Notes: generated from the letters alone by a model not told the origin. Shown: positions 16,020 to 25,206, counted from the first letter of the stretch. The stretch is 64,000 nucleotides of DNA from Paraburkholderia sp. SOS3 (GCF_001922345.1 NZ_CP018812.1:1426001-1490000); one strand, 5' to 3'. Made by a program: numbers and translations.

Positions 16020-17258
16020 ATGACCAACAACATCGACCGGCCCGGGCCGCCTGCCGCAAGCGAGCGCGTATCGCCGGGGCTCGTACTGCTGCTCGCTTTT
16101 GCATGCGGCTTGACCGCCGGCAATATCTACTATGCACAGCCTCTCGCCGGATTGATCGGCGCCTCGCTCGACGTCGCAAAGGGCGCGACCGGTTTCATCG
16201 TGACGATGACCCAGATCGGCACCGGCGTCGGCATGTTGTTCGTCGTTCCGCTCGGCGATCTGATCGAAAGCCGGCGCCTTGCGCTGACGTTGTTGGGCTT
16301 TGCGGCGCTCGGGCTTCTCGGCGCCGCGTTGTCGCAGCATGCTGCACTCTTTCTGATTGCTGCGTGCATGATCGGATTGGGCAGCGTCGCGGTCCACGTG
16401 CTTGTGCCCTATGCGGCGCATCTTGCGCCCGAGCGCATACGCGGGCGCGTGGTCGGCAATGTGACGAGCGGGGTGCTGCTCGGCATCATGCTGGCGCGCC
16501 CCACGTCAAGCTTCGTTACGCAGGTCTCGTCGTCGTGGCATACCATTTTCTTTCTGTCGGCGGCGCTGATGGCCGCCCTGATGGTGCTGCTTGCGATCGT
16601 GCTGCCGCCGCGCGAGCCGCTGTCGAAGCTGCGCTATGTCGAACTGCTGGCGTCGATGTGGCATTTGTTGCTGACGCAACGGGTCGTCAGGCGCCGCTCG
16701 TTCTATACTGGTTGTCTCGGGGCGGCGTTCAGCCTTTTCTGGACAACCACGCCGTTGCTGCTCGCGGGGCCTGCGTTCAGGCTTTCGCAAGGCGGTATCG
16801 CGTGGTTCGCACTGGTTGGCGTGTCGGGCGCGATTGCCGCGACTGTATCGGGCAGTCTCGCAGATCGTGGCTGGACACGGCCGGCCACCGCGATTGCATT
16901 GCTGGCCGTGATCGTCGCCTTGCTGCTTGCGCGTATGGTGCCGCCGGGCGCGCCGCTGTCGCTGACGTGGCTCGTCGTCGCCGGTATCGTGCTCGACTTC
17001 GGCGTGTCGTCGAATATGTCGCTTGGGCAGCGCGCGATTTTTTCGTTGGGGCCGCAATTCAGATCGCGGGTCAACGGCATCTATATGACGACGTTTTTTG
17101 CAGGCAGTGCGCTCGGTTCTGCGTTGGGCGGCTGGTCGTATGCACAAGGCGGCTGGCCGCTGACGTCGCTCGTCGGCCTCGTTTTTCCGGTGGCGGCGCT
17201 AGTCTATTTCGTGACCGATCGTGAACACTTCGTGAAGCGCGAATCGCCGGCCGCATAA
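16020..17258 (+). CDS. MFS transporter, paralogue of the one at 13405
   Basis: Permease of 412 residues with about 12 membrane segments. GNIYYAQPLAGLIG in the first segment and LGDLIESRRLALT at loop 2-3 align with NNYYNQPL and LGDMMRRTTLF of the carrier at 13405. DFGVSSNMSLGQRAIFSL and VNGIYMTTFFAGSALGSALG match the same places in the paralogue. It is likely an exporter of drugs or metabolites. A TetR gene is convergent downstream and may control it. Confidence 0.85.
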   Translation: MTNNIDRPGPPAASERVSPGLVLLLAFACGLTAGNIYYAQPLAGLIGASLDVAKGATGFIVTMTQIGTGVGMLFVVPLGDLIESRRLALTLLGFAALGLLGAALSQHAALFLIAACMIGLGSVAVHVLVPYAAHLAPERIRGRVVGNVTSGVLLGIMLARPTSSFVTQVSSSWHTIFFLSAALMAALMVLLAIVLPPREPLSKLRYVELLASMWHLLLTQRVVRRRSFYTGCLGAAFSLFWTTTPLLLAGPAFRLSQGGIAWFALVGVSGAIAATVSGSLADRGWTRPATAIALLAVIVALLLARMVPPGAPLSLTWLVVAGIVLDFGVSSNMSLGQRAIFSLGPQFRSRVNGIYMTTFFAGSALGSALGGWSYAQGGWPLTSLVGLVFPVAALVYFVTDREHFVKRESPAA

Positions 17259-17277
17259 TTGCGCAACCGCGGGCGCA

Positions 17278-17294
17278 CCGCGGGCGGCCCGCGG
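17278..17294. terminator. Hairpin between convergent MFS and TetR genes
   Basis: CCGCGGGC and GCCCGCGG pair around a single G, 19 bases after the MFS stop and 13 before the end of the TetR gene. Confidence 0.5.
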
Positions 17295-17306
17295 GCACAC
17301 CGCGAT

Positions 17307-17897
17307 TCACACAAGGTTGCCGTGCAGCGCTTCGCGTGCCGACGCGAGAATTTCGTCGGACAGCGGATCGCCGCTGACTGCGCGTGCGAGCGTCAGTGCG
17401 CCGATCAGTATCGACAGCCGTGCGATCGCGCGCTGCCGGACCTTTTTCGAGCGGCGCAAACTCGAGAATGAAACCAGCACGTCGATCATCGAGCGCAGAC
17501 CGCGAAGGTAGACGCTGCGAATCGGCTTGTCGACGCTCTCGCGGCCGACGTCGGCCGCGAGTCCCGCGGCCGCGCACGACAGACCCGGTCGATCGCGCTG
17601 TGCAGGGCTCAGATAGTGCTTCGCAAGCGCATCGACAAGCGCCTGTTCGTCGGCATCGGCCCTGATCAACGAACGCCACCGCGAAACCGATTCTTCGAAC
17701 GCATGCGCGCAGGCGATGGCAGCCAGTTCGTCCTTCGATTCGAAATGGCCATAGAACCCGCCGTGCGTGAGGCCCGCGGCCCCCATGATGTCGGCCACCG
17801 ACACGCCGTTAAGCCCATGCTCCTTGAACAGACGCGCGGATGCCGCTTCGATGACGGCACGGTTCTTATCGGCTTGTTCGCGGGATACGCGCGGCAT
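17307..17897 (-). CDS. TetR-family regulator
   Basis: Repressor-type protein of 196 residues. The DNA-binding domain at about 8-58 has ASARLFKEHGLNGVSVADIM and AGLTHGGFYGHFESKDELAA, the tight helix-turn-helix of TetR proteins. The rest is the ligand-binding domain, with a GLSCAAAGLAADVGRE stretch typical of the NemR/AcrR-like TetR_C group. The likely targets are its own gene and a neighbour such as the MFS gene. Ligand unknown. Confidence 0.88.
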   Translation of the reverse strand: MPRVSREQADKNRAVIEAASARLFKEHGLNGVSVADIMGAAGLTHGGFYGHFESKDELAAIACAHAFEESVSRWRSLIRADADEQALVDALAKHYLSPAQRDRPGLSCAAAGLAADVGRESVDKPIRSVYLRGLRSMIDVLVSFSSLRRSKKVRQRAIARLSILIGALTLARAVSGDPLSDEILASAREALHGNLV

Positions 17898-17960
17898 GGG
17901 GATTTCTCCAGAAAGGGTGCGCAGAGCATAACTGAGACCGTGCGGGCACGTTTGCGACGA

Positions 17961-18341
17961 CTACGTATATTGAGCGAGACCGTTACCGAACGACCAGTTT
18001 TCCTTCGCAACTTCGACAAGACTGACAAACAGGTCTTCGCGTCTGAGGCCGATACGCGCATGCAACCCGTCCGCGAGCGCCTTATAGAACGTACGCTTCA
18101 TGTCGACGTCGCGCCCTGCGTTGAGCGTGATCTGCACGATCACGCATTGCGCGGACCGTTCGATGCCCAGATAGGTCGGGTCGGCCACGAAATCACCCGG
18201 CTTGTGTTCGCTGACCACCATGAAGCGGTCGTTGGCCGGCACGTTCAGCGTGGTGGTCATCGCTTTGTAGACTTCTTCGGTAATGGCGCTGCGATATTCC
18301 GGAGATTGCCCTTCGGCAAGGTCGATGCGTACGAGCGGCAT
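17961..18341 (-). CDS. Tautomerase-superfamily protein, malonate semialdehyde decarboxylase-like
   Basis: Protein of 126 residues. After removal of Met it begins PLVRIDL, giving the N-terminal catalytic Pro1 of the 4-oxalocrotonate tautomerase superfamily. The length, Asp37 (NVPANDRF), the TYLGIERSAQCVIVQIT strand and ENWSFGNGLAQY near the end resemble malonate semialdehyde decarboxylase. The Arg73/Arg75 pair of that enzyme is not kept; only one Arg, at about 76, is near. So the fold and Pro1 chemistry are likely, but the substrate is open. The start at 18341 was chosen because Pro must follow Met. Confidence 0.8.
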   Translation of the reverse strand: MPLVRIDLAEGQSPEYRSAITEEVYKAMTTTLNVPANDRFMVVSEHKPGDFVADPTYLGIERSAQCVIVQITLNAGRDVDMKRTFYKALADGLHARIGLRREDLFVSLVEVAKENWSFGNGLAQYT

Positions 18342-18445
18342 GATGAATTCCTTGATGTGAGTGGTGTCTTGCGCTCGCAAGACACAGGCTGCGGTTCACA
18401 TCATAGATTACGAACATAATTTATACAATAAATGTTGAGTGTAAT

Positions 18446-19468
18446 TTATTGAAGTGAGCGCCGGCGCGTGTCGATCTCGTCACGTACCTTGCCGAGAATT
18501 TCGAGCGAGCGACGGCGCGCGTCGAGATCGTAGATAAACGAAAGCGCCATGAGCTCATCTGCGCCGGTCTCTTCGATCAGGGCGAGCAGTTTTTGCTCGA
18601 CTTGCCGAGGGCCGCCGGTGATCGCCGCGCGCAGGGCGGCATCGAGTCGCGGACGCTCGTCGCCGGTTGGCAGCGCGTCGAAATCGGATGTGGGCGGTTG
18701 CAGCTGCACGAACGGCGTGCCGCGCATGCGGCGCAGTGAAAGTTGCTGCATCGAAGAAAACAGATACCGCGCCTCTTCGTCGGTTGGCGCAGCGGTTACG
18801 ACGCCGGCCACGATCACATACGGTTTGTCGAGCACGGCTGACGGCTCGAACGCGGACCGGTATGCGGCAATCGCCGCGTCGCGTGCATCGGCGCCGATAT
18901 GCGTGGCGAACGCAAGCGGCAGACCCAGTCGCGCGCCTTGCTGCGCGGAATATGGCGACGACGCGAGCACCCAGATCGGCACGTCGAGTCCGGCGCCGGG
19001 AACGGCGCGTACCTTGCTTTCCGGCTCGGGCTCGCGAAAGAACGATTGCAGCTCGCGCAGATCGTCGGGAAAGCGTTCGCGTGCTTCCTGAGTCGAGCGC
19101 AACACCTTTGCGACCTCGTCGGCGCTGCCCGATGCGCGGCCGACACCGAGGTCGATGCGGCCAGGGTACAGCGATTCGAGCGTGCCGAACTGTTCGGCGA
19201 TCACAAACGGCGTGTGATTGGGCAGCATGATGCCGCCCGAGCCGACGCGTATCGTCGATGTAAGCCCGGCGATGTGTCCGATCACGACCGAAGTCGCCGC
19301 GCTCGCCACCGTTTGAACACCGTGATGCTCGGCCACCCAATAGCGCGCAAAGCCGAGCGTTTCTGCGAGGCGCGCCATATCGACTGTCTGCCGCAACGCG
19401 TGGGCCGCCGTCTCGCCTGAGCGGATCGGCGCGAAATCGAGGATCGAGAAGGGGATGGGATTGGGCAT
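18446..19468 (-). CDS. LLM-class flavin-dependent monooxygenase (luciferase-like)
   Basis: Protein of 340 residues of the luciferase-like family that uses reduced FMN and oxygen. It starts PIPFSILDFAPIRSGETA, a signature of the group sometimes called MsnO8, then FARYWVAEHHGV (Glu-His-His), VGSGGIMLPNHTP and YPGRIDLGVGRASGSA. It probably oxidises a small organic substrate. The start at 19468 is chosen because the family begins here. It is on the same strand as the tautomerase gene but about 100 bases from it. Confidence 0.88.
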   Translation of the reverse strand: MPNPIPFSILDFAPIRSGETAAHALRQTVDMARLAETLGFARYWVAEHHGVQTVASAATSVVIGHIAGLTSTIRVGSGGIMLPNHTPFVIAEQFGTLESLYPGRIDLGVGRASGSADEVAKVLRSTQEARERFPDDLRELQSFFREPEPESKVRAVPGAGLDVPIWVLASSPYSAQQGARLGLPLAFATHIGADARDAAIAAYRSAFEPSAVLDKPYVIVAGVVTAAPTDEEARYLFSSMQQLSLRRMRGTPFVQLQPPTSDFDALPTGDERPRLDAALRAAITGGPRQVEQKLLALIEETGADELMALSFIYDLDARRRSLEILGKVRDEIDTRRRSLQ

Positions 19469-19722
19469 CGCGTGTCTCCACAGAGTCGCTTGGGATTGTT
19501 TGATCCGAAAGACTGTAGCTGCCATGTCTGGCGGTAGCGTGCGCGTGTGCGAACTGGCCGTGCGGCGAGGCGAATCGAAGAACGGTGGACATCGCTGTAG
19601 TGAACAGCCGTCCAGTACGGGGCCGATACATTGGGACACAAATCGGTTCTGTTGCGCCATGCAGCGGCATCCGATGGCGCACGCGCCATGCGAAACTGCG
19701 ATCGACCAGTGGAGTCCGAAAT

Positions 19723-20134
19723 GACGAGAGCCGCCTACCGCAGCAATTGCAGCCTGATGCTGACCGCGCTCGCCGATGAAACGGAGCCGCACCCTCGCGA
19801 CCTGCTCGATAACGCGGTCAAGTTTTCTGGCGCGGGGGAGTTGAGAACCGATGTGGCTAACGACAGGTAGGTTTCGATCGGCGTGCTCGATCGCGGACCC
19901 GGTATCGCGCACGATCAGCTCGAAGCGGTGGTCCAGCCGTTTTACCGCGGCGACGCATCAGGGCATCGGCGCACCGGCGGCAGCGGACTCGGGCTCGCCG
20001 TTGCGAAACAACTCGCACTGGCAATGAATGCGACGCTTGGATTGAATAGCCATGCAGGCGGCGGGCTCGAAGCGCGGCTGGTGCTCGAAAAGCCCTTCCA
20101 GAAGCGATTATCCTGTGGCAGGGTCGAGCCGTAA
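19723..20134 (+). pseudogene. Sensor histidine kinase ATPase-domain remnant
   Basis: The frame keeps the ATP-binding boxes of a two-component kinase: LLDNAVKFS (N box), VLDRGPGIAHDQLEAVVQPF (G1 and F boxes) and GGSGLGLAVAKQLA (G2). A TAG at 19868-19870 breaks it between the N and G1 boxes. The sensor, HAMP and phosphoacceptor His parts are all absent. No response-regulator gene adjoins. It is a degraded fragment. Confidence 0.8.
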
Positions 20135-20198
20135 GCCCTGACTGCGATTGCTTCAGTGTGGCCGCGCCATGCGGCTCACACCGAGCGAGCGGCGCCCA

Positions 20199-20582
20199 TC
20201 AGCTACCGAAGTAGATATTGCAGAAGCTGGTCGGGCCGACACACGAGTTCATGGCCCCCGAGTGCATCATCGGCTTGCCGGATTGCGACGAACCATAGCT
20301 GGGCGTGCCGCCGACAGCGTCATTCGTCGTTTGCGCGGAATCGGCCGCACGTGCCGCATTCGATGCGCCGTTTTGGGCCGCGATCTTTGCTTCGGCAAGC
20401 TGAATGTCCTGCGGGTAGGTCGCGTCGGCCGCGGTTTGGGGATTGTAGCCGGCCTGTTCGAGTTGCACGAGTTCGGCGCGCACCTGCGCGCGGGTCAGTC
20501 CGTGATCGGTGCTTTGCGCAAAGCTCAGTACAGGAGCGGTAAGGGCAGCAACCGTGACCAGAAGAGTGGCGATCGTTTTCAT
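20199..20582 (-). CDS. DUF4148 secreted protein, tandem copy 1
   Basis: Protein of 127 residues with a clear signal peptide (about 1-24, cleaved after SFA). The mature part has the DUF4148 core GLTRAQVRAELVQLEQAGYN, then ATYPQDIQLAEAKIAA, and ends NSCVGPTSFCNIYFGS with two Cys. DUF4148 proteins are small periplasmic or exported proteins common in Burkholderia; function unknown. The start at 20582 is chosen for the signal peptide. The gene next to it encodes a sister protein with the same Cys-rich end. Confidence 0.85.
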   Translation of the reverse strand: MKTIATLLVTVAALTAPVLSFAQSTDHGLTRAQVRAELVQLEQAGYNPQTAADATYPQDIQLAEAKIAAQNGASNAARAADSAQTTNDAVGGTPSYGSSQSGKPMMHSGAMNSCVGPTSFCNIYFGS

Positions 20583-20665
20583 GATGGTGTCCAGTGTCAA
20601 GCGAGTCGTTAAGGCGCGGCGCGGGCGTCGTGCCGCAGGTTCAAGCCGGTGCGAGCGCCATTCGA

Positions 20666-21001
20666 TCAGCTGCCGGCGTAGACATTACAGAAGCTGTTCG
20701 GGCCGACGCAGTTCGACGAACCCATCGGCGTCGTGGCAACGCGCTGACCCGACTGGCTCGTGCCCGCGGCGACGCCGCCAACGCTACCGTTGCGTTGCTG
20801 CATTTGCGCGACCTGTTGCGCGAAGATCGGGCTCACGTCCGGATACGACGCCTCGGTAACGAAGCGCGAACCGTTGTTCTCGGCCTGGATCAGTTCGGCG
20901 CGCACTTCAGCACGCGTCTTTTCGCTCGCCGATGCGCTGTTGACGATGCCGAACGACGTAAGAGCAACGAGGGAAAGGCCGATAAGCGTTTTCGTGTTCA
21001 T
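20666..21001 (-). CDS. DUF4148 secreted protein, tandem copy 2
   Basis: Protein of 111 residues with signal peptide (about 1-25, ASA). The core EKTRAEVRAELIQAENNG and EASYPDVSPIFAQQVAQMQQ is a diverged DUF4148 repeat. The end, SSNCVGPNSFCNVYAGS, is almost the same as in the neighbouring copy and is missing from the DUF4148 protein at 48133. The two Cys in this tail could form a disulfide in the periplasm. Tandem duplication is likely. Confidence 0.82.
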   Translation of the reverse strand: MNTKTLIGLSLVALTSFGIVNSASASEKTRAEVRAELIQAENNGSRFVTEASYPDVSPIFAQQVAQMQQRNGSVGGVAAGTSQSGQRVATTPMGSSNCVGPNSFCNVYAGS

Positions 21002-21438
21002 TTGGATATCCTAAATAGAGTGAAAAGAAGTTTCCGGTTCATCTGGGCAAACATTGGTGCTTCGCGTTTTATTCCGGTTATTTCCGTTGCATCCGCCGTG
21101 TTTGTCGCTGGATGCTACGAGTTGCAAAACACCGTATCGTCTGAATTTATTCCCGACTGTGTTCGCGAGCTTGACTGCGTGCTACATAGTGACGAACAGG
21201 ACCAAACCTTTCTTTATTCCAACTTTTTTTCGGGGAAGCGCATTTGAAGCCGGGAAAGGGCGCGCAGAGGGGCGGGAAGCCGGGCAAGAGCCGGGCAAAC
21301 GCGGGACAGAAGGCGGGGTAAAAGCGGGAGCCGCGCGCGCCAGTTGGCCGATTTGGGCTGGTTTGGCCAACGGGCGCAAGACTGTTTTAAGTCGGGCTGC
21401 CAGGGCAGGCCAGGCCCGCCGCCGGGGCGGCCGGCCTA
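21002..21438. other. Intergenic region with a repetitive G-rich tract
   Basis: I see no gene supported here. The right part (about 21249-21330) is an irregular tandem of roughly 11-base units such as GCCGGGCAAGA, GCCGGGCAAAC and GCGGGACAGAA, with purines almost only on the plus strand. The left part is AT-richer and probably holds the promoter of the DUF4148 gene. Confidence 0.55.
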
Positions 21439-22800
21439 TCAGGAAGAAGCCGCCGGGTGCTGCAACAGCGCCCGCACGCGTTGCTGGAGATCGGGCGCAT
21501 GCAGCAGATGCGCCGGTTTCACCAGATGCCGGACTTCGACCATCAGGCGGTGAACGTCAGGGTCCACCGCTGCAAGCTTCATGACCCCCACCTGATATTC
21601 GCTTCGTTGCTGCATGTCGGCCGGCCGTTCGCCTTTTGTTTGCGGATAAGCGAGATCGAGCGCGGTCGTTCCCGACCACGGCACTTTCACGAGTTCTTCC
21701 ATCTGCTTCAGAAATACCGGTCCGATCGATTCGAGCGAGTCGGAATTGCCCTCTGCCTTGGCGAGCAGGCGATGCAGTATGACGGCCTCCTTTGCGGCAA
21801 CCGTCATGCCCTGGCCGAACACCGGATTTGTACTGCAGACGGCATCGCCGAGCGGCAGCAAGCCGGCCGGAAAGCCGGCGACATCGGCGAAATGCCGCCA
21901 GCGGCTCTGCGCATAGCCGAAGCGCACGATCGGCGCTTCGCGCCGGCCCCGGCGCAAAGCAATGCCGATGGCCTCGGTGGGCAGGCTGTCGGCGAATGCG
22001 AGGTAGGCGTTGTCTTCGGTGGGCGGCACGTCGCCGAGACGGCCGGCCAGCACCGCGTCCCATAGACCGTTCTCGCGTTTCACGAGGAAGCCGGCACGGC
22101 CCTGTTCCGGCGCCTTGCCGTGCACCCACGCCTGTTTGAAGTCCGGTTCCGCGCCGGCCGGAAACGAGTAGACCGTCGTGCCGTAGGTCAGATCGGCGCT
22201 GACCGCGGTTTCCGCGGGTGTGGGACGGCCCGTCGCCTTGAGGAAATCGAGCGTCGGCACGCCGCGGCCGCTTGCATCGATAACGAGTGTCGAGTTCAGT
22301 TCGTCGTGTTTGCCTTCGCGCGATTCGAAGCGTACGCCGGCTGCCCGGTTGCTCTCGTCCGCAACGATGCCGATAACGCGGCTCAGTTCGCGCAGCTGGA
22401 CGTTTTCGCGTTTGCGTAACTGTTCGCGAAGCACCGCTTCGAGCAGCGGCCTCGACAATTGCCAGGTGTAAATGTTCAGTTCGCGGCGCGGCAATTTCGG
22501 CGCGCCGGCCAGTTCGAAGTGCGCATCGGCGCCCGCATCCGCCCGTTGCGCGCCAACGGCGACGAGCTGCGTGTGAAACCCCGGAAACAGTTCGGCAAGC
22601 GCGGCTGCGCCACCGGACAACAGAACATGAAGATGCCGGGTCTGGGCGGCGCCGGGCCTCGGGCGCGCGTCGGCGGGCAACTCGTCGCGCTCGAGCACGA
22701 CGACCTGGCCGAAGTGATTGGCCAGCGCGGCGGCGGCGGCGAGGCCGCCGATACCGGCGCCGATCACGACCGCGCGTTGTTCTGCAAAGCGTTTGTTCAT
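21439..22800 (-). CDS. FAD-dependent monooxygenase/halogenase-like oxidoreductase
   Basis: Flavoprotein of 453 residues. The N-terminal Rossmann motif is VVIGAGIGGLAAAAALA with VVVLERDELP ending the second strand. LVIDASGRG in the middle and PLGDAVCSTNPVFGQGMTVA (the GD motif binding FAD ribityl) mark the p-hydroxybenzoate hydroxylase/geranylgeranyl reductase type fold. Proteins of this kind hydroxylate or epoxidise lipids, terpenoids or aromatics. There is no membrane segment. It stands alone; the substrate is not known. Confidence 0.85.
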   Translation of the reverse strand: MNKRFAEQRAVVIGAGIGGLAAAAALANHFGQVVVLERDELPADARPRPGAAQTRHLHVLLSGGAAALAELFPGFHTQLVAVGAQRADAGADAHFELAGAPKLPRRELNIYTWQLSRPLLEAVLREQLRKRENVQLRELSRVIGIVADESNRAAGVRFESREGKHDELNSTLVIDASGRGVPTLDFLKATGRPTPAETAVSADLTYGTTVYSFPAGAEPDFKQAWVHGKAPEQGRAGFLVKRENGLWDAVLAGRLGDVPPTEDNAYLAFADSLPTEAIGIALRRGRREAPIVRFGYAQSRWRHFADVAGFPAGLLPLGDAVCSTNPVFGQGMTVAAKEAVILHRLLAKAEGNSDSLESIGPVFLKQMEELVKVPWSGTTALDLAYPQTKGERPADMQQRSEYQVGVMKLAAVDPDVHRLMVEVRHLVKPAHLLHAPDLQQRVRALLQHPAASS

Positions 22801-23002
22801 GCAGGCTCCGTCATTGAATAGCCGACCGGCGGTACGATGGACCGATCTGCTGAACCAGTAACACCTGGCGCGAGGCGCTTATTCCGTGGCGCGTTTAACG
22901 GTATACGGTACGCCATCCTACATATCGGTACCCGCACGTTTGCATGAGCCGGTGAACTGTTGCCGCCGATGACGATCCGATAGCTCGGATAGAATGTTTT
23001 CC

Positions 23003-23062
23003 TTACATCGTGATGGTGATGCCGTTGGGGTCGGGTAGGAGCACGAGCGAAAATGGAAGGTA
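23003..23062 (-). pseudogene. Possible VOC/glyoxalase C-terminal remnant
   Basis: The minus strand just before the gene at 23053 encodes YLPFSLVLLPDPNGITITM and then a stop at 23003. The LPDPNGITI pattern is the usual end of glyoxalase/bleomycin-resistance (VOC) proteins. No more of the family is seen upstream, so this is at most a fragment, and chance cannot be excluded. Confidence 0.3.
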
Positions 23063-23478
23063 TCTGGAAGTTTCAACTGAGGGTGAGCGTTTCGGCGTCT
23101 CTTGCCGCGGCGCTGCGCGGCGACCCTTCGTGCGCGGCGCATGCTGCGCTTCATGATGTGCTGAAGCGGCATGATGCTTCGATGATGTGTCAGTACGACG
23201 CATTTGCCGAATATGTCGAGGAAGCGCGGCGTTTCGGACCCGAAAAATATCCGCTCTACGAGTGGACGCGCGACACGATCGAAAATCCGGAAAAGAAAGC
23301 GAAATACCTCGAAACCTTTACCGTCTACGTCGGCGACGAAGCGATTTACGACCGGCAGACTGCCGATTCGCTGGAGGCGCAACTATCGGCGCTCGTCGAT
23401 CGCGAAGCAATCAGAAGCATCGCGCGGTTCGACACGAATCCGGCCAACAATCCCCAACCGCCCTCGGCCGGGCGCTGA
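23053..23478 (+). CDS. Hypothetical protein, 141 residues
   Basis: Soluble, mostly helical protein with AFAEYVEEARRFGPEKYPLY and DTIENPEKKAKYLETFTVYV in the middle and a Pro/Asn-rich end. No signal peptide, no named domain recognised. Codon use is like the neighbours. The start is preceded by GTAGGAGCACGAGCGAAA, a good Shine-Dalgarno but a long spacing, so a nearby alternative start is possible. Confidence 0.5.
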   Translation: MEGIWKFQLRVSVSASLAAALRGDPSCAAHAALHDVLKRHDASMMCQYDAFAEYVEEARRFGPEKYPLYEWTRDTIENPEKKAKYLETFTVYVGDEAIYDRQTADSLEAQLSALVDREAIRSIARFDTNPANNPQPPSAGR

Positions 23479-23597
23479 CCGGCGGCATTTCTCGAGCCGT
23501 GCAACAATCCTCACGCGCGTGCCGGGCGCCCGAGCCTGCGCGGCTGGAAGGGCATGCGCGTTCGGCGAAATCCCCCTGAATTCCGGAGAAACAGAAG

Positions 23598-24620
23598 ATG
23601 AAAGCTGTCGGTTACTACGACCCCCTCGCGATTACGGATCCGAAAGCGCTGATCGATATCGACTTGCCCGAGCCGAAAGCCGGCGAGCGCGATCTGATCG
23701 TCGAGGTACGCGCGGTATCGGTGAATCCGGTCGACACGAAAGTGCGCAAGAGCCGCAAGGCCGAAGGCAACGTGCCGGTCGTGCTTGGCTGGGATGCGGC
23801 AGGCGTCGTGCGCAGTGTCGGTTCGAAGGTGACGCTGTTCAAGCCCGGCGATCGCGTCTGGTACGCGGGTACGCTCATGCGGCCGGGCACGAACAGCGAA
23901 CTGCATGCGGTCGACGAGCGTATTGTCGGGCGCATGCCGGACAGCATCGATTTCGCGGCCGCCGCATCGCTGCCGCTGACCGCGGTTACCGCCTGGGAAA
24001 TGCTGTTCGACCGGTTGCGCGTGCCGACGCTTGCCGACGCGGGGGCCGGCGGCGCGCTGCTGATTATCGGCGCGGCGGGCGGCGTGGGCTCGATCATGGT
24101 TCAGCTCGCGCGCAAGCTCACGGGCCTTACCGTGATCGGCACCGCATCGCGCCCCGAAACGCAGCAGTGGGTGAAGGACCTCGGCGCGCATCACGTGATC
24201 GATCATGCGAAGCCGCTTGCCGCCGAGCTGGCCCGCGTCGGCGTGCACGAGGCGAAATACGTCGCGTCGCTCACGCATACGGACCAGCACTTCCCGCAGA
24301 TCGTCGAGGCGCTTGCCCCGCAAGGCCATTTCGGCCTGATCGACGATCCGGAGATGATCGACGTGCGGCTGCTCAAGCGCAAGAGTGCGTCGCTGCACTG
24401 GGAGCTGATGTACACGCGGTCGATCTTCGACACGCCTGACGTGATCCGGCAGCACGAGATTCTGAACAAGGTGGCCGAGATGGTCGATAGCGGCATGCTG
24501 AAAACGACCACCGGCGAGCATTTCGGCAAGATCAACGCCGAGAATCTGCGGCGCGCGCATCAACTGCTCGAAAGCCATCGTGCGAAGGGCAAGATCGTGC
24601 TCGAAGGCTTCGGACAGTAA
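23598..24620 (+). CDS. Zinc-independent MDR alcohol dehydrogenase/quinone oxidoreductase
   Basis: Protein of 340 residues of the medium-chain dehydrogenase family. The GroES-like domain has VSVNPVDTKVRKS and VLGWDAAGVVRSVG, and the nucleotide-binding domain has LLIIGAAGGVGSIMVQLARKL. The catalytic zinc Cys of true alcohol dehydrogenases is absent, as in the ZADH/quinone oxidoreductase group, so it probably reduces a quinone or enone with NADPH. GGAG precedes the ATG. It stands alone, convergent with virK. Confidence 0.9.
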   Translation: MKAVGYYDPLAITDPKALIDIDLPEPKAGERDLIVEVRAVSVNPVDTKVRKSRKAEGNVPVVLGWDAAGVVRSVGSKVTLFKPGDRVWYAGTLMRPGTNSELHAVDERIVGRMPDSIDFAAAASLPLTAVTAWEMLFDRLRVPTLADAGAGGALLIIGAAGGVGSIMVQLARKLTGLTVIGTASRPETQQWVKDLGAHHVIDHAKPLAAELARVGVHEAKYVASLTHTDQHFPQIVEALAPQGHFGLIDDPEMIDVRLLKRKSASLHWELMYTRSIFDTPDVIRQHEILNKVAEMVDSGMLKTTTGEHFGKINAENLRRAHQLLESHRAKGKIVLEGFGQ

Positions 24621-24639
24621 CGCCTGTCATATTCACTTT

Positions 24640-24667
24640 CCGCTTCGTTGCATATGCAACGAAGCGG
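24640..24667. terminator. Perfect palindrome between convergent genes
   Basis: CCGCTTCGTTGCAT and ATGCAACGAAGCGG form a 28-base perfect palindrome 20 bases after the oxidoreductase stop and 21 before the virK stop. It would end transcription from both sides. Confidence 0.75.
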
Positions 24668-24687
24668 TGTAACCGGTAAGCGCCGGA

Positions 24688-25206
24688 TCAGCGCGTTGCC
24701 GTTGCGATGAAGCGGATGCCTTCGTTGATCGTGCAACGATACGAGCCGCGCGAGGTTGCGGTGTCGGCTCCGTTTGCGGCAAACGCGGTATCGATGGTGA
24801 CGGTGTTGTCCGGCGTCACGTGGTAGCGCACGTATTCGGTCGCCGGATGATTTTTCGGGTCCAGCGTTCGGTGTTCGTCGATAAACGCGATAAATCGTCC
24901 GTCCGGAATCAGAAACGAATTGATGCTTACGCCGCCGCGAATCGCGGGGCCGGGCTTGCCGCCTTCGGTCGCCGTGCAGCGGCTCATGTCGAGCCGCACG
25001 TTCACGACACTGTGGCCGTCCATCAGCGTCTGCTCGAGCGCCGCGTAGTTGGCGAGCGCGCCGTCGGCGGGGGCGGCGCTGGCGTTCTGGCCGAATGCCG
25101 CGGCCAGCGCCACGATCAGCGCAGTACCCGCCATGCGCCGCGCGCCGCGCGCCGCGGATCGATTGTTGTTCAAATTTCGTCGTGCAGCCGTTTGACGACC
25201 GTTCAT
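24688..25206 (-). CDS. virK: VirK-family secreted protein
   Basis: Protein of 172 residues with a signal-type hydrophobic segment (about 26-45, ending ASA). The mature part has YAALEQTLMDGHSVVNVRLDMSRC, the VirK opening motif, and ends SRGSYRCTINEGIRFIAT with a second Cys. VirK proteins are small periplasmic proteins first seen in plant and animal pathogens; the biochemical role is not known. The 25 basic residues before the hydrophobic part suggest that the true start may be the ATG at residue 25. Confidence 0.72.
   Translation of the reverse strand: MNGRQTAARRNLNNNRSAARGARRMAGTALIVALAAAFGQNASAAPADGALANYAALEQTLMDGHSVVNVRLDMSRCTATEGGKPGPAIRGGVSINSFLIPDGRFIAFIDEHRTLDPKNHPATEYVRYHVTPDNTVTIDTAFAANGADTATSRGSYRCTINEGIRFIATATR

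Noticed and set aside
21054..21584. A plus-strand frame across the G-rich tract
   Set aside because: Its residues come from a repetitive GC-rich tract and it runs into the flavoprotein gene on the other strand.
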